Source: an uncultured Pelagibacteraceae bacterium | Lineage (GTDB): Bacteria > Pseudomonadota > Alphaproteobacteria > Pelagibacterales > Pelagibacteraceae | Direction: 5' to 3' | DNA length: 53,413 nucleotides | NCBI GenBank assembly: GCA_902599995.1 | Contig: CACKHN010000008.1 | Location: 1-53,413, forward strand | In this document: piece after piece, positions 33,499 through 43,519 of the stretch | Layout: every line of letters starts with the position of its first letter | Position numbering within the stretch: the first letter of the stretch is position 1 | Translations under genes and position numbers: made by a program | Notes under the pieces: model-generated | What the model saw: the letters and a program-made list of their open reading frames with translations, nothing else | What the model was told of the DNA's origin: nothing | The model's database searches: none

Positions 33499-34752
33499 AT
33501 GAGAAATAAGTACTCTATATTTTCTTTGTTCAAAAATGCTTTGTCATATCATGAAAATTGGCAACGAGCTTGGAAAGATCCGACACCCAAAAAAGAATAT
33601 GATGCTGTAATCATCGGTGGTGGTGGTCATGGTTTAGCAACTGCGTACTATTTAGCAAAAAAACATAATATGCAAAATATTGCTGTAGTAGAAAAAGGTT
33701 GGATTGGTGGTGGAAACACTGGTCGTAATACAACAATTATTAGATCAAATTATTTATGGGATGCTAGCGCTGGATTATATGATCATGCACTAAAAATCTG
33801 GGAAGGTTTATCTCAAGAATTAAACTACAATGTTATGTTTAGTCAAAGAGGTGTAATGAATCTTGCTCATAATTTACAAGATGTGAGAGATTTAAAAAGA
33901 AGAACTCACGCTAATAGATTAAATGGTATAGATGCAGTTTATTTAAATACTGAAGAGGTAAAGAAGTTTTGTCCAATTATAAATACATCACAAGATATTA
34001 GATATCCTGTTTTGGGTGGAACTTTACAAAGAAGAGCTGGTACAGCAAGACATGATGCTGTTGCATGGGGATATGCAAGAGGTGCGGATGAAATGGGGGT
34101 TGATATTATTCAAAACTGTGAAGTTAAAGGTATAAAGAGAAATGGTGATGCAGTTGATGGTATTGAAACAACAAAAGGATTTATTAAAACTAAAAAAATT
34201 GGTGTAGTGGCAGCAGGACATTCTAGCGTAGTTGCTAATATGGCAGGTTTAAAACTTCCACTTGAAAGTAAACCCTTGCAAGCTTTAGTTTCTGAACCTG
34301 TGAAACCAATTATTGATACTGTTGTTATGTCAAACGCTGTTCATGCATATGTTAGTCAATCAGATAAAGGTGAGCTTGTAATTGGTGCTGGAACAGATGA
34401 TTATATCTCTTATTCTCAAAAAGGTAGTCATCAAATCGTAGAAGGAACTTTGAATGCAATTTTAGAATTATACCCAATTTTTAGTCGTATGAGAATGTTA
34501 AGACAATGGGGTGGTATTGTTGACATATGTCCAGATGCAAGTCCTATTCTTAGCAAAACCTCAATCAAAGGATTATATTTTAATTGTGGTTGGGGTACAG
34601 GTGGATTTAAAGCAACACCTGGTTCTGGAGATTTATTTGCTCATACTATTGCTAACGACGAACCTCATAAACTGAATGCTGCATTTAATTTAAATAGATT
34701 TGTAAGTGGTGACCTTGTAGATGAACATGGTGCTGCAGCAGTTGCACATTAA
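33499..34752 (+). CDS. soxB: Sarcosine oxidase, beta subunit (heterotetrameric)
   Basis: Flavoprotein subunit that oxidises sarcosine to glycine. The 417-aa protein has an N-terminal FAD-binding dinucleotide fold ([20 protein letters not shown], about residues 34-53), [12 protein letters not shown], and His185 in [10 protein letters not shown], which matches the position of the covalent-FMN histidine in characterised enzymes. The C-terminal [20 protein letters not shown] completes the FAD site. The order beta-delta-alpha-gamma with overlapping ends is standard for soxBDAG. It begins 67 nt after the divergent tRNA-Ser; a TTGTAT/TATAAA pair (33456-33482) is a weak promoter candidate. Confidence 0.96.
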   Translation: MRNKYSIFSLFKNALSYHENWQRAWKDPTPKKEYDAVIIGGGGHGLATAYYLAKKHNMQNIAVVEKGWIGGGNTGRNTTIIRSNYLWDASAGLYDHALKIWEGLSQELNYNVMFSQRGVMNLAHNLQDVRDLKRRTHANRLNGIDAVYLNTEEVKKFCPIINTSQDIRYPVLGGTLQRRAGTARHDAVAWGYARGADEMGVDIIQNCEVKGIKRNGDAVDGIETTKGFIKTKKIGVVAAGHSSVVANMAGLKLPLESKPLQALVSEPVKPIIDTVVMSNAVHAYVSQSDKGELVIGAGTDDYISYSQKGSHQIVEGTLNAILELYPIFSRMRMLRQWGGIVDICPDASPILSKTSIKGLYFNCGWGTGGFKATPGSGDLFAHTIANDEPHKLNAAFNLNRFVSGDLVDEHGAAAVAH

Positions 34753-35027
34753 TGTTTTTAATTAATTGTCCGTATTGTGGAGAAAGAGATCAGCAAGAAT
34801 TTAAAGCTGGTGGAGAAGCTCACATTGAAAGACCCAAACAACCAACTGAATTAAGTGATGATGAATGGGCAGAATATTTATTTATGAGAAAAAATATTAA
34901 AGGTGTACAGTTTGAAAGATGGAACCATGCCCATGGTTGTCGTAAATGGTTTAATATGGCTAGAGATACATCTAATGATGAAATAAAAGCAATTTATAAA
35001 ATGGGTGAAAAACCACCAACTCAATAA
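34752..35027 (+). CDS. soxD: Sarcosine oxidase, delta subunit
   Basis: Small zinc-binding subunit of heterotetrameric sarcosine oxidase. The 91-aa protein has CPYCGERDQQEF at the N-terminus (Cys6 and Cys9) and RWNHAHGCRKWFNMARDT later, giving the two-Cys/His/Cys zinc site of the family. The start overlaps the soxB stop as TAATG. The C-terminus is followed after 1 nt by soxA. Confidence 0.96.
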   Translation: MFLINCPYCGERDQQEFKAGGEAHIERPKQPTELSDDEWAEYLFMRKNIKGVQFERWNHAHGCRKWFNMARDTSNDEIKAIYKMGEKPPTQ

Positions 35028-35028
35028 A

Positions 35029-38000
35029 ATGACACAAAATCTAAGAGTAAAATCAAGTGAATTTATAGATGAGACCAATAGAATTTCATTCAAGTTTGAT
35101 GGAAAAACATACTACGGTTTTAAAGGAGATACTTTAGCATCTGCTTTAATAGCAAATAATGTTCATTTAGTTGGTAGAAGTTTTAAATATCATCGACCAA
35201 GAGGAATTATGACTTGTGGTTCTGAAGAACCGAATGCAATAGTTCAAGTAAATCCTAATTCAAATATTACAGAACCAAATGCAAGAGCAACAGAAATAGA
35301 AATTTATGAAGGTTTAGAAGCATCTAGCCAAAATTGTTGGCCAAGTGTTCATTTTGATATAGGGGGAATAAACAATTTTCTAGCTCCCCTCTTTCCAGCA
35401 GGCTTTTATTATAAAACTTTTATGTGGCCTAAAAGTTTTTGGGAGAAGTATGAATTTTTCATTAGACATTCTGCTGGCCTTGGCAAATCTCCAAATACAA
35501 GAGATCCCGATATATATGACCATAGAAATATTCATTGTGATGTATTGGTTGTGGGTGCAGGTATATCTGGAATATTAGCAGCAAAAAATGCAGCAAAAAA
35601 TAATTTCAAAACACTACTTTTAGATGAAAATAATGAACTTGGTGGATCAACAATATTTGAAACAAATGAAGACAATAAAATTAACCATAATTCAGCTTCT
35701 GAATGGTTAAAAAAAGAAATTTATGAACTCAAAAATATTAAGAATCTTGAGATTAAAAGTAGAACAAGTGTAGCTGCATATCATCAATACAATTATTTAC
35801 TTGCTAGAGAAAATTTAACAGATCATTTAAACAAAAAAGATAAGAAAAATAAAATTAGACAACGACTTCTTAAAATTAGAGCTAAAAAAGTGATTTTAGC
35901 AACTGGTGCATTAGAAAGACCTTTAATTTTTAATAATAATGATAGACCTGGTATCATGCTATCTTCAGCTATTAAAAAATATAGTAATTTCTATGGTGTT
36001 GCATGTGGAACTAGAAATATTTTTTTCACAAATAATGATAGTGCTTATGAAAGTGCTTTATCATTGCATAATAAAGGAATTAAGGTTGAGGCAATTATTG
36101 ATATCAGGGAAAATTCTGATGCTAAGATAATAAAAAAAATTAATGATGCTGGTATAAAAATATACTGGTCACACACAATTGTTGATACCAGAGGGTACAA
36201 ACGATTAAGTGGCGTATCTATAATGAAACTTTCAAATGACGGTACATCAGTTACTGGTAGTAAAATTTCTATTTCTTGTGATTGCTTAGGTATTGCAGGC
36301 GGTTGGACACCAGCCGTACATTTATACACACAATCAGGTAGTAAACTAACTTTTGATGAAGATAGAAAAATTTTTATTCCTAAGACAGATACTAAAGAAC
36401 AAATTAGTGTTGGGTCCTGTGGGGGCGACTTTGAGCTAGACCGAATAATTACAAATTTAAATTATAAGTTAAAAAATTTTTTAAACATCGACAAAACTGA
36501 CTTTGAGGATATCGCTTTAGAAAATGATCATGAAACCTCAAAAAGAAATATTTGGCTTTTACCCTCTGATAGGAGTATCGGTAAAACTAAGTCTTTTGTC
36601 GATTATCAAAATGATGCTACTGCAAAAGACATAAAACTCGCATTAAGAGAAGGTTTTAGATCAATCGAGCATGTTAAAAGATATACAACAACAGGAATGG
36701 GCACTGACCAAGGTAAACTTGGAAATATGCATGCTTTAGGAATCATTGCAGATACAGCAGGTGTAAAAATGGGAGAATTAGGGACGACAACTTTTAGACC
36801 CCCATACACTCCTTTAACATTTGGAACTATTGTTGGAAGAAATGTAGGAGAATTTTTTGATACATTTCGAAGAACTCCTATGAATGATTGGCACATTAAA
36901 AATAAAGCTGAATTTGAAAATGTTGGACAGTGGAAAAGACCTTGGTATTACCCTAAAGAAGATGAAACAATGCATCAAGCCGTTCAAAGAGAAAGTAAAG
37001 CAGCTAGACAGAGCGCTGGAATATTAGATGCTTCTACTTTGGGTAAAATTGATATTCAGGGAAGTGATGCATCTGAATTTTTAAATAGAGTTTATACTAA
37101 CGCATGGTCAAAACTTGCTATTGGTAAATGCAGATATGGACTGATGCTTAATGAGGACGGTATGGTTTATGATGATGGTGTTACGACAAGACTAGGTGAA
37201 AATCATTATATTATGACTACTACAACAGGTGGTGCCGCGAATGTTTTAGGAAAACTTGAAGATTACCTTCAGACTGAATGGCCCGAGTTAGACGTATATT
37301 TAACTTCTGTCACAGATCATTTTGCAACAGCTAGTCTATGTGGTCCTAACAGTAAAAAAATTTTAAATAAAATTATTCCTGATTTAGATTTATCAGATGA
37401 CAATTTTCCACACATGTCATTTAAAGAGGTATTAATTGATAAAATCAAATGTAGAGTTATGAGAATAAGTTTTACGGGTGAGCTAAGTTATGAGATTAAT
37501 GCACCAGCAAGTTATGGCGAGGCTATATGGCAAAAATGTATAGAGGCTGGAAAAGAATTTAATATTACTCCCTATGGAACAGAGACAATGCATTTATTAA
37601 GAGCAGAAAAAGGTTTTATAATTGTAGGTCAAGATACAGATGGAACAATGACACCTATTGATCTTCAAATGGACTGGATTGTAAGTAAGAAAAAATATGA
37701 CTTTATTGGAAAAAGATCACTTTATAGATCTGACACAATCAAAGAAAATAGAAAACAATTAGTAGGTTTATTGACTGAGGATCCAAATATTGTTTTGGAA
37801 GAAGGTGCTCAAATTGTTTCTGAATTAAATCAAAAACCAGTTGAAATGCTCGGTCATGTAACATCAAGTTATTTCAGCCCAAATCTTAATAAATCAATTG
37901 CTCTAGCAGTTGTTAAAGACGGAAAAAATATGAGAGGTAAAAAACTTTTTATTCCAATGGAAAATAAAAATATTAGTGTCACAGTTTCAAATACTATTTT

Positions 38001-38034
38001 TTTTGATGAAGAAAATAAGAGGATAAATGCCTAA
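35029..38034 (+). CDS. soxA: Sarcosine oxidase, alpha subunit
   Basis: The largest subunit (1001 aa) carries the NAD and tetrahydrofolate sites. The N-terminal part has a 2Fe-2S-ferredoxin-like segment (SFKYHRPRGIMTCGSEEPNA, ligands lost as usual), then an FAD/NAD-binding fold (CDVLVVGAGISGILAAKNAA, about residue 180), and the C-terminal third (from about 640) is a glycine-cleavage T-protein-like domain (GILDASTLGKIDIQGSDA, with GELSYEINAPASYG later) that traps the formaldehyde as methylene-THF. I use the ATG at 35029, 1 nt after soxD, not an in-frame GTG inside soxD. It overlaps soxG by 8 nt. Confidence 0.96.
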   Translation: MTQNLRVKSSEFIDETNRISFKFDGKTYYGFKGDTLASALIANNVHLVGRSFKYHRPRGIMTCGSEEPNAIVQVNPNSNITEPNARATEIEIYEGLEASSQNCWPSVHFDIGGINNFLAPLFPAGFYYKTFMWPKSFWEKYEFFIRHSAGLGKSPNTRDPDIYDHRNIHCDVLVVGAGISGILAAKNAAKNNFKTLLLDENNELGGSTIFETNEDNKINHNSASEWLKKEIYELKNIKNLEIKSRTSVAAYHQYNYLLARENLTDHLNKKDKKNKIRQRLLKIRAKKVILATGALERPLIFNNNDRPGIMLSSAIKKYSNFYGVACGTRNIFFTNNDSAYESALSLHNKGIKVEAIIDIRENSDAKIIKKINDAGIKIYWSHTIVDTRGYKRLSGVSIMKLSNDGTSVTGSKISISCDCLGIAGGWTPAVHLYTQSGSKLTFDEDRKIFIPKTDTKEQISVGSCGGDFELDRIITNLNYKLKNFLNIDKTDFEDIALENDHETSKRNIWLLPSDRSIGKTKSFVDYQNDATAKDIKLALREGFRSIEHVKRYTTTGMGTDQGKLGNMHALGIIADTAGVKMGELGTTTFRPPYTPLTFGTIVGRNVGEFFDTFRRTPMNDWHIKNKAEFENVGQWKRPWYYPKEDETMHQAVQRESKAARQSAGILDASTLGKIDIQGSDASEFLNRVYTNAWSKLAIGKCRYGLMLNEDGMVYDDGVTTRLGENHYIMTTTTGGAANVLGKLEDYLQTEWPELDVYLTSVTDHFATASLCGPNSKKILNKIIPDLDLSDDNFPHMSFKEVLIDKIKCRVMRISFTGELSYEINAPASYGEAIWQKCIEAGKEFNITPYGTETMHLLRAEKGFIIVGQDTDGTMTPIDLQMDWIVSKKKYDFIGKRSLYRSDTIKENRKQLVGLLTEDPNIVLEEGAQIVSELNQKPVEMLGHVTSSYFSPNLNKSIALAVVKDGKNMRGKKLFIPMENKNISVTVSNTIFFDEENKRINA

Positions 38035-38590
38035 TTATAAAACAGCTACGAGTGGTGAAATTAATTACAACGGCATCGTTGTGAAAGAAATTTCACCTAC
38101 AATGAAATTAAATTTAAGAGGTAAAAAAAGAGAATTCTTCACAAATATAGGTAAAAATCTAAATATGCTTCTTCCAACAGAAGCTAATACCTCAACAATC
38201 AGTGATATATTAACAGCTATTTGGCTTAGCCCTGATGAATGGATGATAGTTACTAACGAAGTGGTAAAAAAAGATACAAATGAATATGAATTAAATAAAA
38301 TACTTTTTAATGATATATCAAAAATAAATTTAGGTTCCGTAGTTGATGTAACAGAACAATTTGTTCAATTAGAAATTAAAGGAAAAAATATCTACGAAAT
38401 ATTTTCAGCAGGAAGTCCATTCAATTTTAATGAATTTAGAGATAAAAAAGGTTCATCTGTGCAAACAATTTTGAATCATATAGATGTCATAGTTCACAAT
38501 AAAGGAGATCAAATAGTTAATTTATTCGTTAGAAGATCTTTTGCTGAACATCTTTGGTGCTGGATTAATGACAGTGCTTCAAGATTATAA
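38027..38590 (+). CDS. soxG: Sarcosine oxidase, gamma subunit
   Basis: Fourth subunit of the enzyme, related to the T-protein fold. The 187-aa protein has IVVKEISPTMKLNLRGKK, AIWLSPDEWMIVTN, VVDVTEQFVQLEIKG and the C-terminal RRSFAEHLWCWINDSAS, all typical of SoxG. It starts 8 nt before soxA ends and ends 2 nt before the convergent nuclease gene. Completeness of all four subunits argues that the complex is functional in betaine/sarcosine breakdown. Confidence 0.94.
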   Translation: MPNYKTATSGEINYNGIVVKEISPTMKLNLRGKKREFFTNIGKNLNMLLPTEANTSTISDILTAIWLSPDEWMIVTNEVVKKDTNEYELNKILFNDISKINLGSVVDVTEQFVQLEIKGKNIYEIFSAGSPFNFNEFRDKKGSSVQTILNHIDVIVHNKGDQIVNLFVRRSFAEHLWCWINDSASRL

Positions 38591-38592
38591 AT

Positions 38593-39120
38593 TTAATTTT
38601 TTCTTCTAAAATCCCAAGGCATTTCAAATTTACCCTGCCAAATTCCAAGCTTATTATTTTTTGCATTTATTTCGTCTGAAATATATTTTTTAGAATATTT
38701 TCTATAAGCAACAGCATAACCATTTGATACTAACCAAGAATTAAGATTTTCGTTTCTTTTATAACATTCTCCAATAAGCCTATTATATCTATCAACATCC
38801 TTTATCTTACATTTTATAATTTGATTATTTATTTTTTTAGTTAATTTATTAGTAGAAACTTGTCCACATAAGTAGCTCTTAGTGAATGAAAAAACACTAA
38901 TTGTTAGGTAAGGCTTTTTACATGTTTGTTTTATTTCTGGAGCATCTATTCCGTGTAACCTAATTTTTTTATTTCTTATTTTAATTGTATCTCCATCAAT
39001 AATTTTTGCAAAACCAGTAATTTCCTTAATTTCATTTGACTTAACATCATTGTAAGTAAATATAAAAACAACTAAACAGATTATAATCATTATTAAAACT
39101 TTTTTTTTGGTAAAAAACAT
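38593..39120 (-). CDS. Staphylococcal nuclease-like (thermonuclease) protein, membrane-anchored or secreted
   Basis: A 175-aa protein with an N-terminal hydrophobic helix (about residues 8-24) that may be a signal or anchor, and an SNase OB-fold: GFAKIIDGDTIKIRNKKIRLHGIDAPEIKQTC, abbreviated by its key parts DGDTI and RLHGIDAPE with the catalytic Arg and Glu, then CKIKDVDRYNRLIGEC with the second catalytic Arg, and WLVSNGYAVAYRKYSKKY. All catalytic residues of the SNase family appear kept, so it is probably an active Ca-dependent nuclease outside the cytoplasm. Function in the cell (DNA scavenging or envelope) is not evident. Confidence 0.9.
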   Translation of the reverse strand: MFFTKKKVLIMIIICLVVFIFTYNDVKSNEIKEITGFAKIIDGDTIKIRNKKIRLHGIDAPEIKQTCKKPYLTISVFSFTKSYLCGQVSTNKLTKKINNQIIKCKIKDVDRYNRLIGECYKRNENLNSWLVSNGYAVAYRKYSKKYISDEINAKNNKLGIWQGKFEMPWDFRRKN

Positions 39121-39141
39121 CTTTAAGTAATTTAAATCAAA

Positions 39142-40479
39142 TTATGTGGTGACTAATTTATTTTTTATATAATATTTAACGTAAAAGAATAAAATAATTG
39201 ATATCGACCATTGAAATGTGGCCCAAATATAAAAAAATGTTTTGAAATCTGCATTAATATATGTGGCAATATTAAATGACAATATGGGCACTATAACGTT
39301 TCTTATAATATTATTTAACATAGCTTTTTCTGATTTTTTTAAAGCCATAAAAAAGCCATTTGAAAGAAAGAATATTGGATAAGCTGGTAAGATGAAGGCT
39401 GATATTTTCAAGTATATTGAACCATATGCTATTACTTCAGAATTAGAAGAGAAGAATTTTGGAACAATGTCAGCACTTAAATATATAAGAACACCAGAGA
39501 ATAACATTAAATACAAACCGTATTTTACTGATGTAAAATATGATTGTTCAACTCGCTTATAATATTTAGCTCCAATATTTTGAGCAATTATAGAAATAAT
39601 TGCTGTATTTATTCCTAAAATAGGAAGTAAAACAACCTGTTCAATTCTAGTTGCGGACCCATAACCTGCTACTGCATATTCGCTAGAAAAACCAACATAA
39701 GTAAAAACAATAGCAGCAGCTACTGAGTATCCTAAAATAGCAACTGTTATTGGCATAGATTGAAAGAAAATATTTTTTAGAAAAAAATATTTTACTTTAA
39801 AATAACTAAAAGTAATTTTCTTTATTCTTTCATTAGTTAGAATTTTTCTAAGTACAATTAAAAGAGAAACAAATTGAGCAATTAGAGTTGCTACGCCAAT
39901 TCCTGATATTCCTAAAGCTGGTATAAATAAAAAACCAAAAATAAGAATAGGATTTAAGATTATATTCAGGAAAAAGGATAAAATTAAAGCATTTCTATAT
40001 GTTATTGTGTCTCCTTCTGCATGTAAAAAAGAATTTAGTGCTACAACTAAAATAAACAATATTGTACCCAAGAAAATTATATTAATATATTTTAGACCTA
40101 GACTGGTAACCTCTGTCGTTGAATTCATTAATAAAAATACTTTTTCACCAAATGTAAAACCAAGTACTGATACGATTAATGAAATAATTATTGTATAGAA
40201 AATAACGTTTACAAAATAACCTAAAACATTTTTTTCATTTTTCTCTCCAATACTGCTACCAATCAAAGATGTACCAGCTACTGTAACACCAATAGATGTA
40301 GCAATTATTATAAAGAAAATTGGAAATGACTTACTTAGAGCAGAAAGAGCTTCAGGAGATATTTTTCCAGCATAAAAAGTATCAACTATTGTATATAGGG
40401 TTTGAAAAAGCGTTCCTATACTAGCTGGTATGGCAAGCTTTCTAACTAAAGTTGAAACTTCGTCTTTTAATAAATTCAT
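39142..40479 (-). CDS. MATE-family efflux transporter
   Basis: A 445-aa inner-membrane exporter of the multidrug and toxin extrusion family. About 12 transmembrane segments in two halves are visible; the first half has RKLAIPASIGTLFQTLYTIVDTFYAG and the second has VAGYGSATRIEQVVLLPILGI and QNIGAKYYKRVEQSYF. It probably exports a cationic or organic substrate in exchange for Na+ or H+; the substrate is unknown. It lies between the nuclease and trhO on the same strand with short gaps (21 and 18 nt). Confidence 0.93.
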   Translation of the reverse strand: MNLLKDEVSTLVRKLAIPASIGTLFQTLYTIVDTFYAGKISPEALSALSKSFPIFFIIIATSIGVTVAGTSLIGSSIGEKNEKNVLGYFVNVIFYTIIISLIVSVLGFTFGEKVFLLMNSTTEVTSLGLKYINIIFLGTILFILVVALNSFLHAEGDTITYRNALILSFFLNIILNPILIFGFLFIPALGISGIGVATLIAQFVSLLIVLRKILTNERIKKITFSYFKVKYFFLKNIFFQSMPITVAILGYSVAAAIVFTYVGFSSEYAVAGYGSATRIEQVVLLPILGINTAIISIIAQNIGAKYYKRVEQSYFTSVKYGLYLMLFSGVLIYLSADIVPKFFSSNSEVIAYGSIYLKISAFILPAYPIFFLSNGFFMALKKSEKAMLNNIIRNVIVPILSFNIATYINADFKTFFYIWATFQWSISIILFFYVKYYIKNKLVTT

Positions 40480-40497
40480 CTAGTTTGTTAAATGTTG

Positions 40498-41403
40498 TTA
40501 ATATTCTTTTTGGAAGATATGTCTTTTTCCAACTTTTTTAGCAAGGTTAATTTGCTTTTGTCTCATTCTAAATCTTGTTTTTTGTTGATCTGTTAATTTA
40601 TCGTGACAATTTGGACATGAAACGCCTTCTTCATATTTTTTTGAATTTTTAATCTGTGGAGAAATTGGTTTTCTACAACCACTACAAATTGAATAAGAAC
40701 CAGATTTAAGACCATGTTTTAAACTAACCCTGTTATCAAAAACAAAACATTCACCTTTCCATAAACTTCTTTTTTGATTAGTCTTTTTTAAATAATTTAA
40801 AATACCACCTTTTAATTGGTACACATTGCTAAAACCTTTTTTTTCAAGATAGACTGAAGCTTTTTCACAACGAATTCCACCAGTACAAAACATTGCGATA
40901 GTTTGATTTTTTTTAAGATTTTTTAAATATTTTGGAAAATCCCTAAAATTATCAATATTTGGATTCGTAGAGCGTTTAAAAGTACCAATATCATATTCAA
41001 ATGGTTTTCTAGCATCAATAACAAGTGTTTCTTTATCTCTTATTAATTTATTCCATTTATTTGGTTCAACATGACTGTCTTTTTTTTTGATCATTTGACT
41101 AAGTTTTAAGTTCATAGGAACAACTTCAGTCTTAATTTTCACTTTAGGTTTATGAAACGGTTCAAACAAACTTTTTGATTTATTGAAACTATTAAAATCC
41201 TTAAATTTTAAAACTTTTTTTAACTTATCAATAGTAGTTTTAATATCTGGTCCTTTACCAGAAATAGTTCCATTTACACCTTCTTTTGAAATTATTACTG
41301 TTCCTCGAATATTATTTTTTATTAAAACTTCTTTTATCAATTTCTTATTTTTTTTTAAATATTGAATATTTAAAAACCTATAGAAACCAAATACTTCGTA
41401 CAT
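40498..41403 (-). CDS. trhO: tRNA uridine-34 hydroxylase (TrhO/UPF0176, rhodanese domain)
   Basis: Oxygen-dependent enzyme that hydroxylates U34 of some tRNAs to 5-hydroxyuridine. The 301-aa protein matches UPF0176: an N-terminal ferredoxin-like part (FYRFLNIQYLKKNKKLI, GTVIISKEGVNGTISG), a rhodanese domain with DARKPFEYDIGTF and the active-site loop FCTGGIRCEKAS (Cys173), and a Cys-rich C-terminal tail (CSGCRKPISPQ, CPNCHDKLTDQQKTRF). Length is usual. Its start overlaps the methyltransferase stop by one base. Confidence 0.93.
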   Translation of the reverse strand: MYEVFGFYRFLNIQYLKKNKKLIKEVLIKNNIRGTVIISKEGVNGTISGKGPDIKTTIDKLKKVLKFKDFNSFNKSKSLFEPFHKPKVKIKTEVVPMNLKLSQMIKKKDSHVEPNKWNKLIRDKETLVIDARKPFEYDIGTFKRSTNPNIDNFRDFPKYLKNLKKNQTIAMFCTGGIRCEKASVYLEKKGFSNVYQLKGGILNYLKKTNQKRSLWKGECFVFDNRVSLKHGLKSGSYSICSGCRKPISPQIKNSKKYEEGVSCPNCHDKLTDQQKTRFRMRQKQINLAKKVGKRHIFQKEY

Positions 41404-42050
41404 TACAACTTCCTACATATAGTCATTCCATCCCCTAGAGGAATTATGGTTTTCTCTACTCTTTTATCTTTAGAGACAAATTCGTTAAAGTTTTTAATGC
41501 TCTTAGTAATTTTGTCGTGGTCGTTTTTCTTTACTACTTCTCCATACCATAGGACATTATCAATTATAATTAAGCCACTTGTCTCAAGCAAACTCAATGA
41601 TCTCTCATAATATTCTTTATAGTTTCCTTTATCGGCATCTATGAATATAAGTTCAAATTTTTCTTTAATTTCGTCTAAACTCTCTAGAGCTGGTTTAATC
41701 AAAGTTGTAATTTTATGATCCTGTTTTGCTTTTTTAAAAAAATTAATAGCAACTTTATTTGTTTGCTCATTTTTATCTAATGCAATTATTTTACCATCAT
41801 CAGGTAATGCTAGTGACATAGATAAAGTACTTAAACCTGTAAATGTACCAATTTCTAAAACTTTTTTTATGTTAGAAACTTTAATAATTAGATGAAGTAA
41901 TTGAGTTTGTGAGATTGATATCTGCATTCTTTTTAAGTCACCAAGTAATTTATTGTATTCAATGATTTCTTTTTGGACTGGGTGAAGATTATGTCCATGT
42001 TCTAAAATATAATCTTGCAGCTCTTGTGTAATATTAAGGTCTGAACCCAT
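41403..42050 (-). CDS. O-methyltransferase (caffeoyl-CoA-type, class I SAM-dependent)
   Basis: A 215-aa SAM-dependent methyltransferase of the family-3 O-methyltransferase type. It has the SAM motif VLEIGTFTGLSTLSMSLALP, an ALDKNE acidic motif, FELIFIDADKGNY with the metal-binding Asp, and LIIIDNVLWYGEV. The substrate cannot be told from sequence; bacterial members methylate catechol-like hydroxyls. It lies 5 nt downstream of gatB and ends at the trhO start. Confidence 0.9.
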   Translation of the reverse strand: MGSDLNITQELQDYILEHGHNLHPVQKEIIEYNKLLGDLKRMQISISQTQLLHLIIKVSNIKKVLEIGTFTGLSTLSMSLALPDDGKIIALDKNEQTNKVAINFFKKAKQDHKITTLIKPALESLDEIKEKFELIFIDADKGNYKEYYERSLSLLETSGLIIIDNVLWYGEVVKKNDHDKITKSIKNFNEFVSKDKRVEKTIIPLGDGMTICRKL

Positions 42051-42055
42051 AAACT

Positions 42056-43519
42056 TTAAAGTTTCTTCTTTAAAATCTCATTTACTAATTGAGGGTTGGC
42101 TTTTCCAGCTGATACTTTCATTACTTGTCCAACAAAAAAACCAAATAATTTTACTTTACCTGATTTGTATTCAGTCGCTTTTTCTCGGTTATCATCAATA
42201 ACTTTATCAATTAGTGCTTCAAGAGCTTTGGGATCACTTTCTTGTTTTAATCCTTTTTCTTCGACTATTTTTTTTGGGTCTTTGTCACCCTCCATCATGT
42301 GTTCAAAAACAGTTTTAGCTATTTTCCCAGAAATAGTTCCATCTTTAATTAAATTTATTAATTTTGATAAATTACCTGCACTTATCGGGCTTTGAGCGAT
42401 TTCTAAATTTTTTTCATTTAAAGCAGCAAACAGCTCACCAATTATCCAGTTAGTAGCAAGTTTCACATCTGATTTTTTAATTACATTTTCAAAATAATTA
42501 GAGGTTTCATTATCTGAAACTAAAATGGTTGCCTCATACGGAGATAATTTGAATTTTTCAATAAATCTTTTTTTCTTTTCATCAGGTAACTCTGGAATTT
42601 CTAATTTTAACTTTTCTATAAAATCATCTGAAACCTCTAGAGGTAAAAGATCTGGATCAGGAAAATATCTATAGTCATGTGCATCTTCTTTTGATCGCAT
42701 TGATCTTGTCTCATTTTTTTTGGTATCAAAAAGTCTCGTCTCTTGATCAATAGATTGACCATCTTCAATAAGATCTACTTGTCTATTAGCTTCGAATTCA
42801 ATAGCCATTTGCATAAATTTTATTGAGTTTACATTTTTAATTTCACATCTAGTTCCAAATTCTTTAGATCCTTTTTTTCTAACAGAAACATTCACATCAG
42901 CTCTTAATGAACCCTCTTGCATATTCCCATCACACGTTCCAAGGTATCTCATTATTGATCTTAATTTTTTTACATAAGCATTTACTTCATCTGGTGATCT
43001 TAAATCTGGTTTACTAACAATTTCCATTAAGGCAACACCTGATCTATTTAGATCAACAAATGTATTTTTTGGGTCTAAATCATGTATACTTTTACCAGCG
43101 TCTTGTTCTAAGTGTAATCTTTCAATACCAACCTCTTTTTGACCGCCTGGCATATCTAAAATTACCTTACCCTCACCTACAATTGGATCTTTAAATTGAG
43201 ATATTTGATATCCTTGGGGTAGATCTGCATAAAAATAATTTTTTCTATCAAAAACAGATCTTTTATTTATTTTGGCATTTAATCCTATACCAGTTTTTAT
43301 AGCCTGTTTTACACAAAATTTGTTTATAACTGGCAGCATACCTGGTAAAGCAGCATCTACTAAACTTACCTGAGTATTGGGTTCTGCACCAAATTTAGTT
43401 GATGATGTTGAAAATAGCTTTGATTCAGAAGTAACTTGAGCATGAACCTCTAAGCCTATTACAACTTCATATTGATTATCTTTTCTATTGATTAGATACT
43501 CTGATTTATTTCTACTCAT
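42056..43519 (-). CDS. gatB: Asp-tRNA(Asn)/Glu-tRNA(Gln) amidotransferase subunit B
   Basis: Subunit that binds mischarged tRNA and activates its carboxyl group. Motifs: [21 protein letters not shown] near the N-terminus, [31 protein letters not shown], the zinc/ATP region with [45 protein letters not shown], and a C-terminal helical GatB/YqeY tail ending in [14 protein letters not shown] start it at the ATG at 43519 (MSRNKSEYL, 487 aa); an ATG at 43531 is also in frame. It overlaps gatA slightly. GatCAB in this window is complete. Confidence 0.96.
   Translation of the reverse strand: MSRNKSEYLINRKDNQYEVVIGLEVHAQVTSESKLFSTSSTKFGAEPNTQVSLVDAALPGMLPVINKFCVKQAIKTGIGLNAKINKRSVFDRKNYFYADLPQGYQISQFKDPIVGEGKVILDMPGGQKEVGIERLHLEQDAGKSIHDLDPKNTFVDLNRSGVALMEIVSKPDLRSPDEVNAYVKKLRSIMRYLGTCDGNMQEGSLRADVNVSVRKKGSKEFGTRCEIKNVNSIKFMQMAIEFEANRQVDLIEDGQSIDQETRLFDTKKNETRSMRSKEDAHDYRYFPDPDLLPLEVSDDFIEKLKLEIPELPDEKKKRFIEKFKLSPYEATILVSDNETSNYFENVIKKSDVKLATNWIIGELFAALNEKNLEIAQSPISAGNLSKLINLIKDGTISGKIAKTVFEHMMEGDKDPKKIVEEKGLKQESDPKALEALIDKVIDDNREKATEYKSGKVKLFGFFVGQVMKVSAGKANPQLVNEILKKKL

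Noticed and set aside
33499-38590. soxBDAG as an unusual system
   Set aside because: All four subunits have normal order, lengths and motifs; it is an ordinary heterotetrameric sarcosine oxidase operon.
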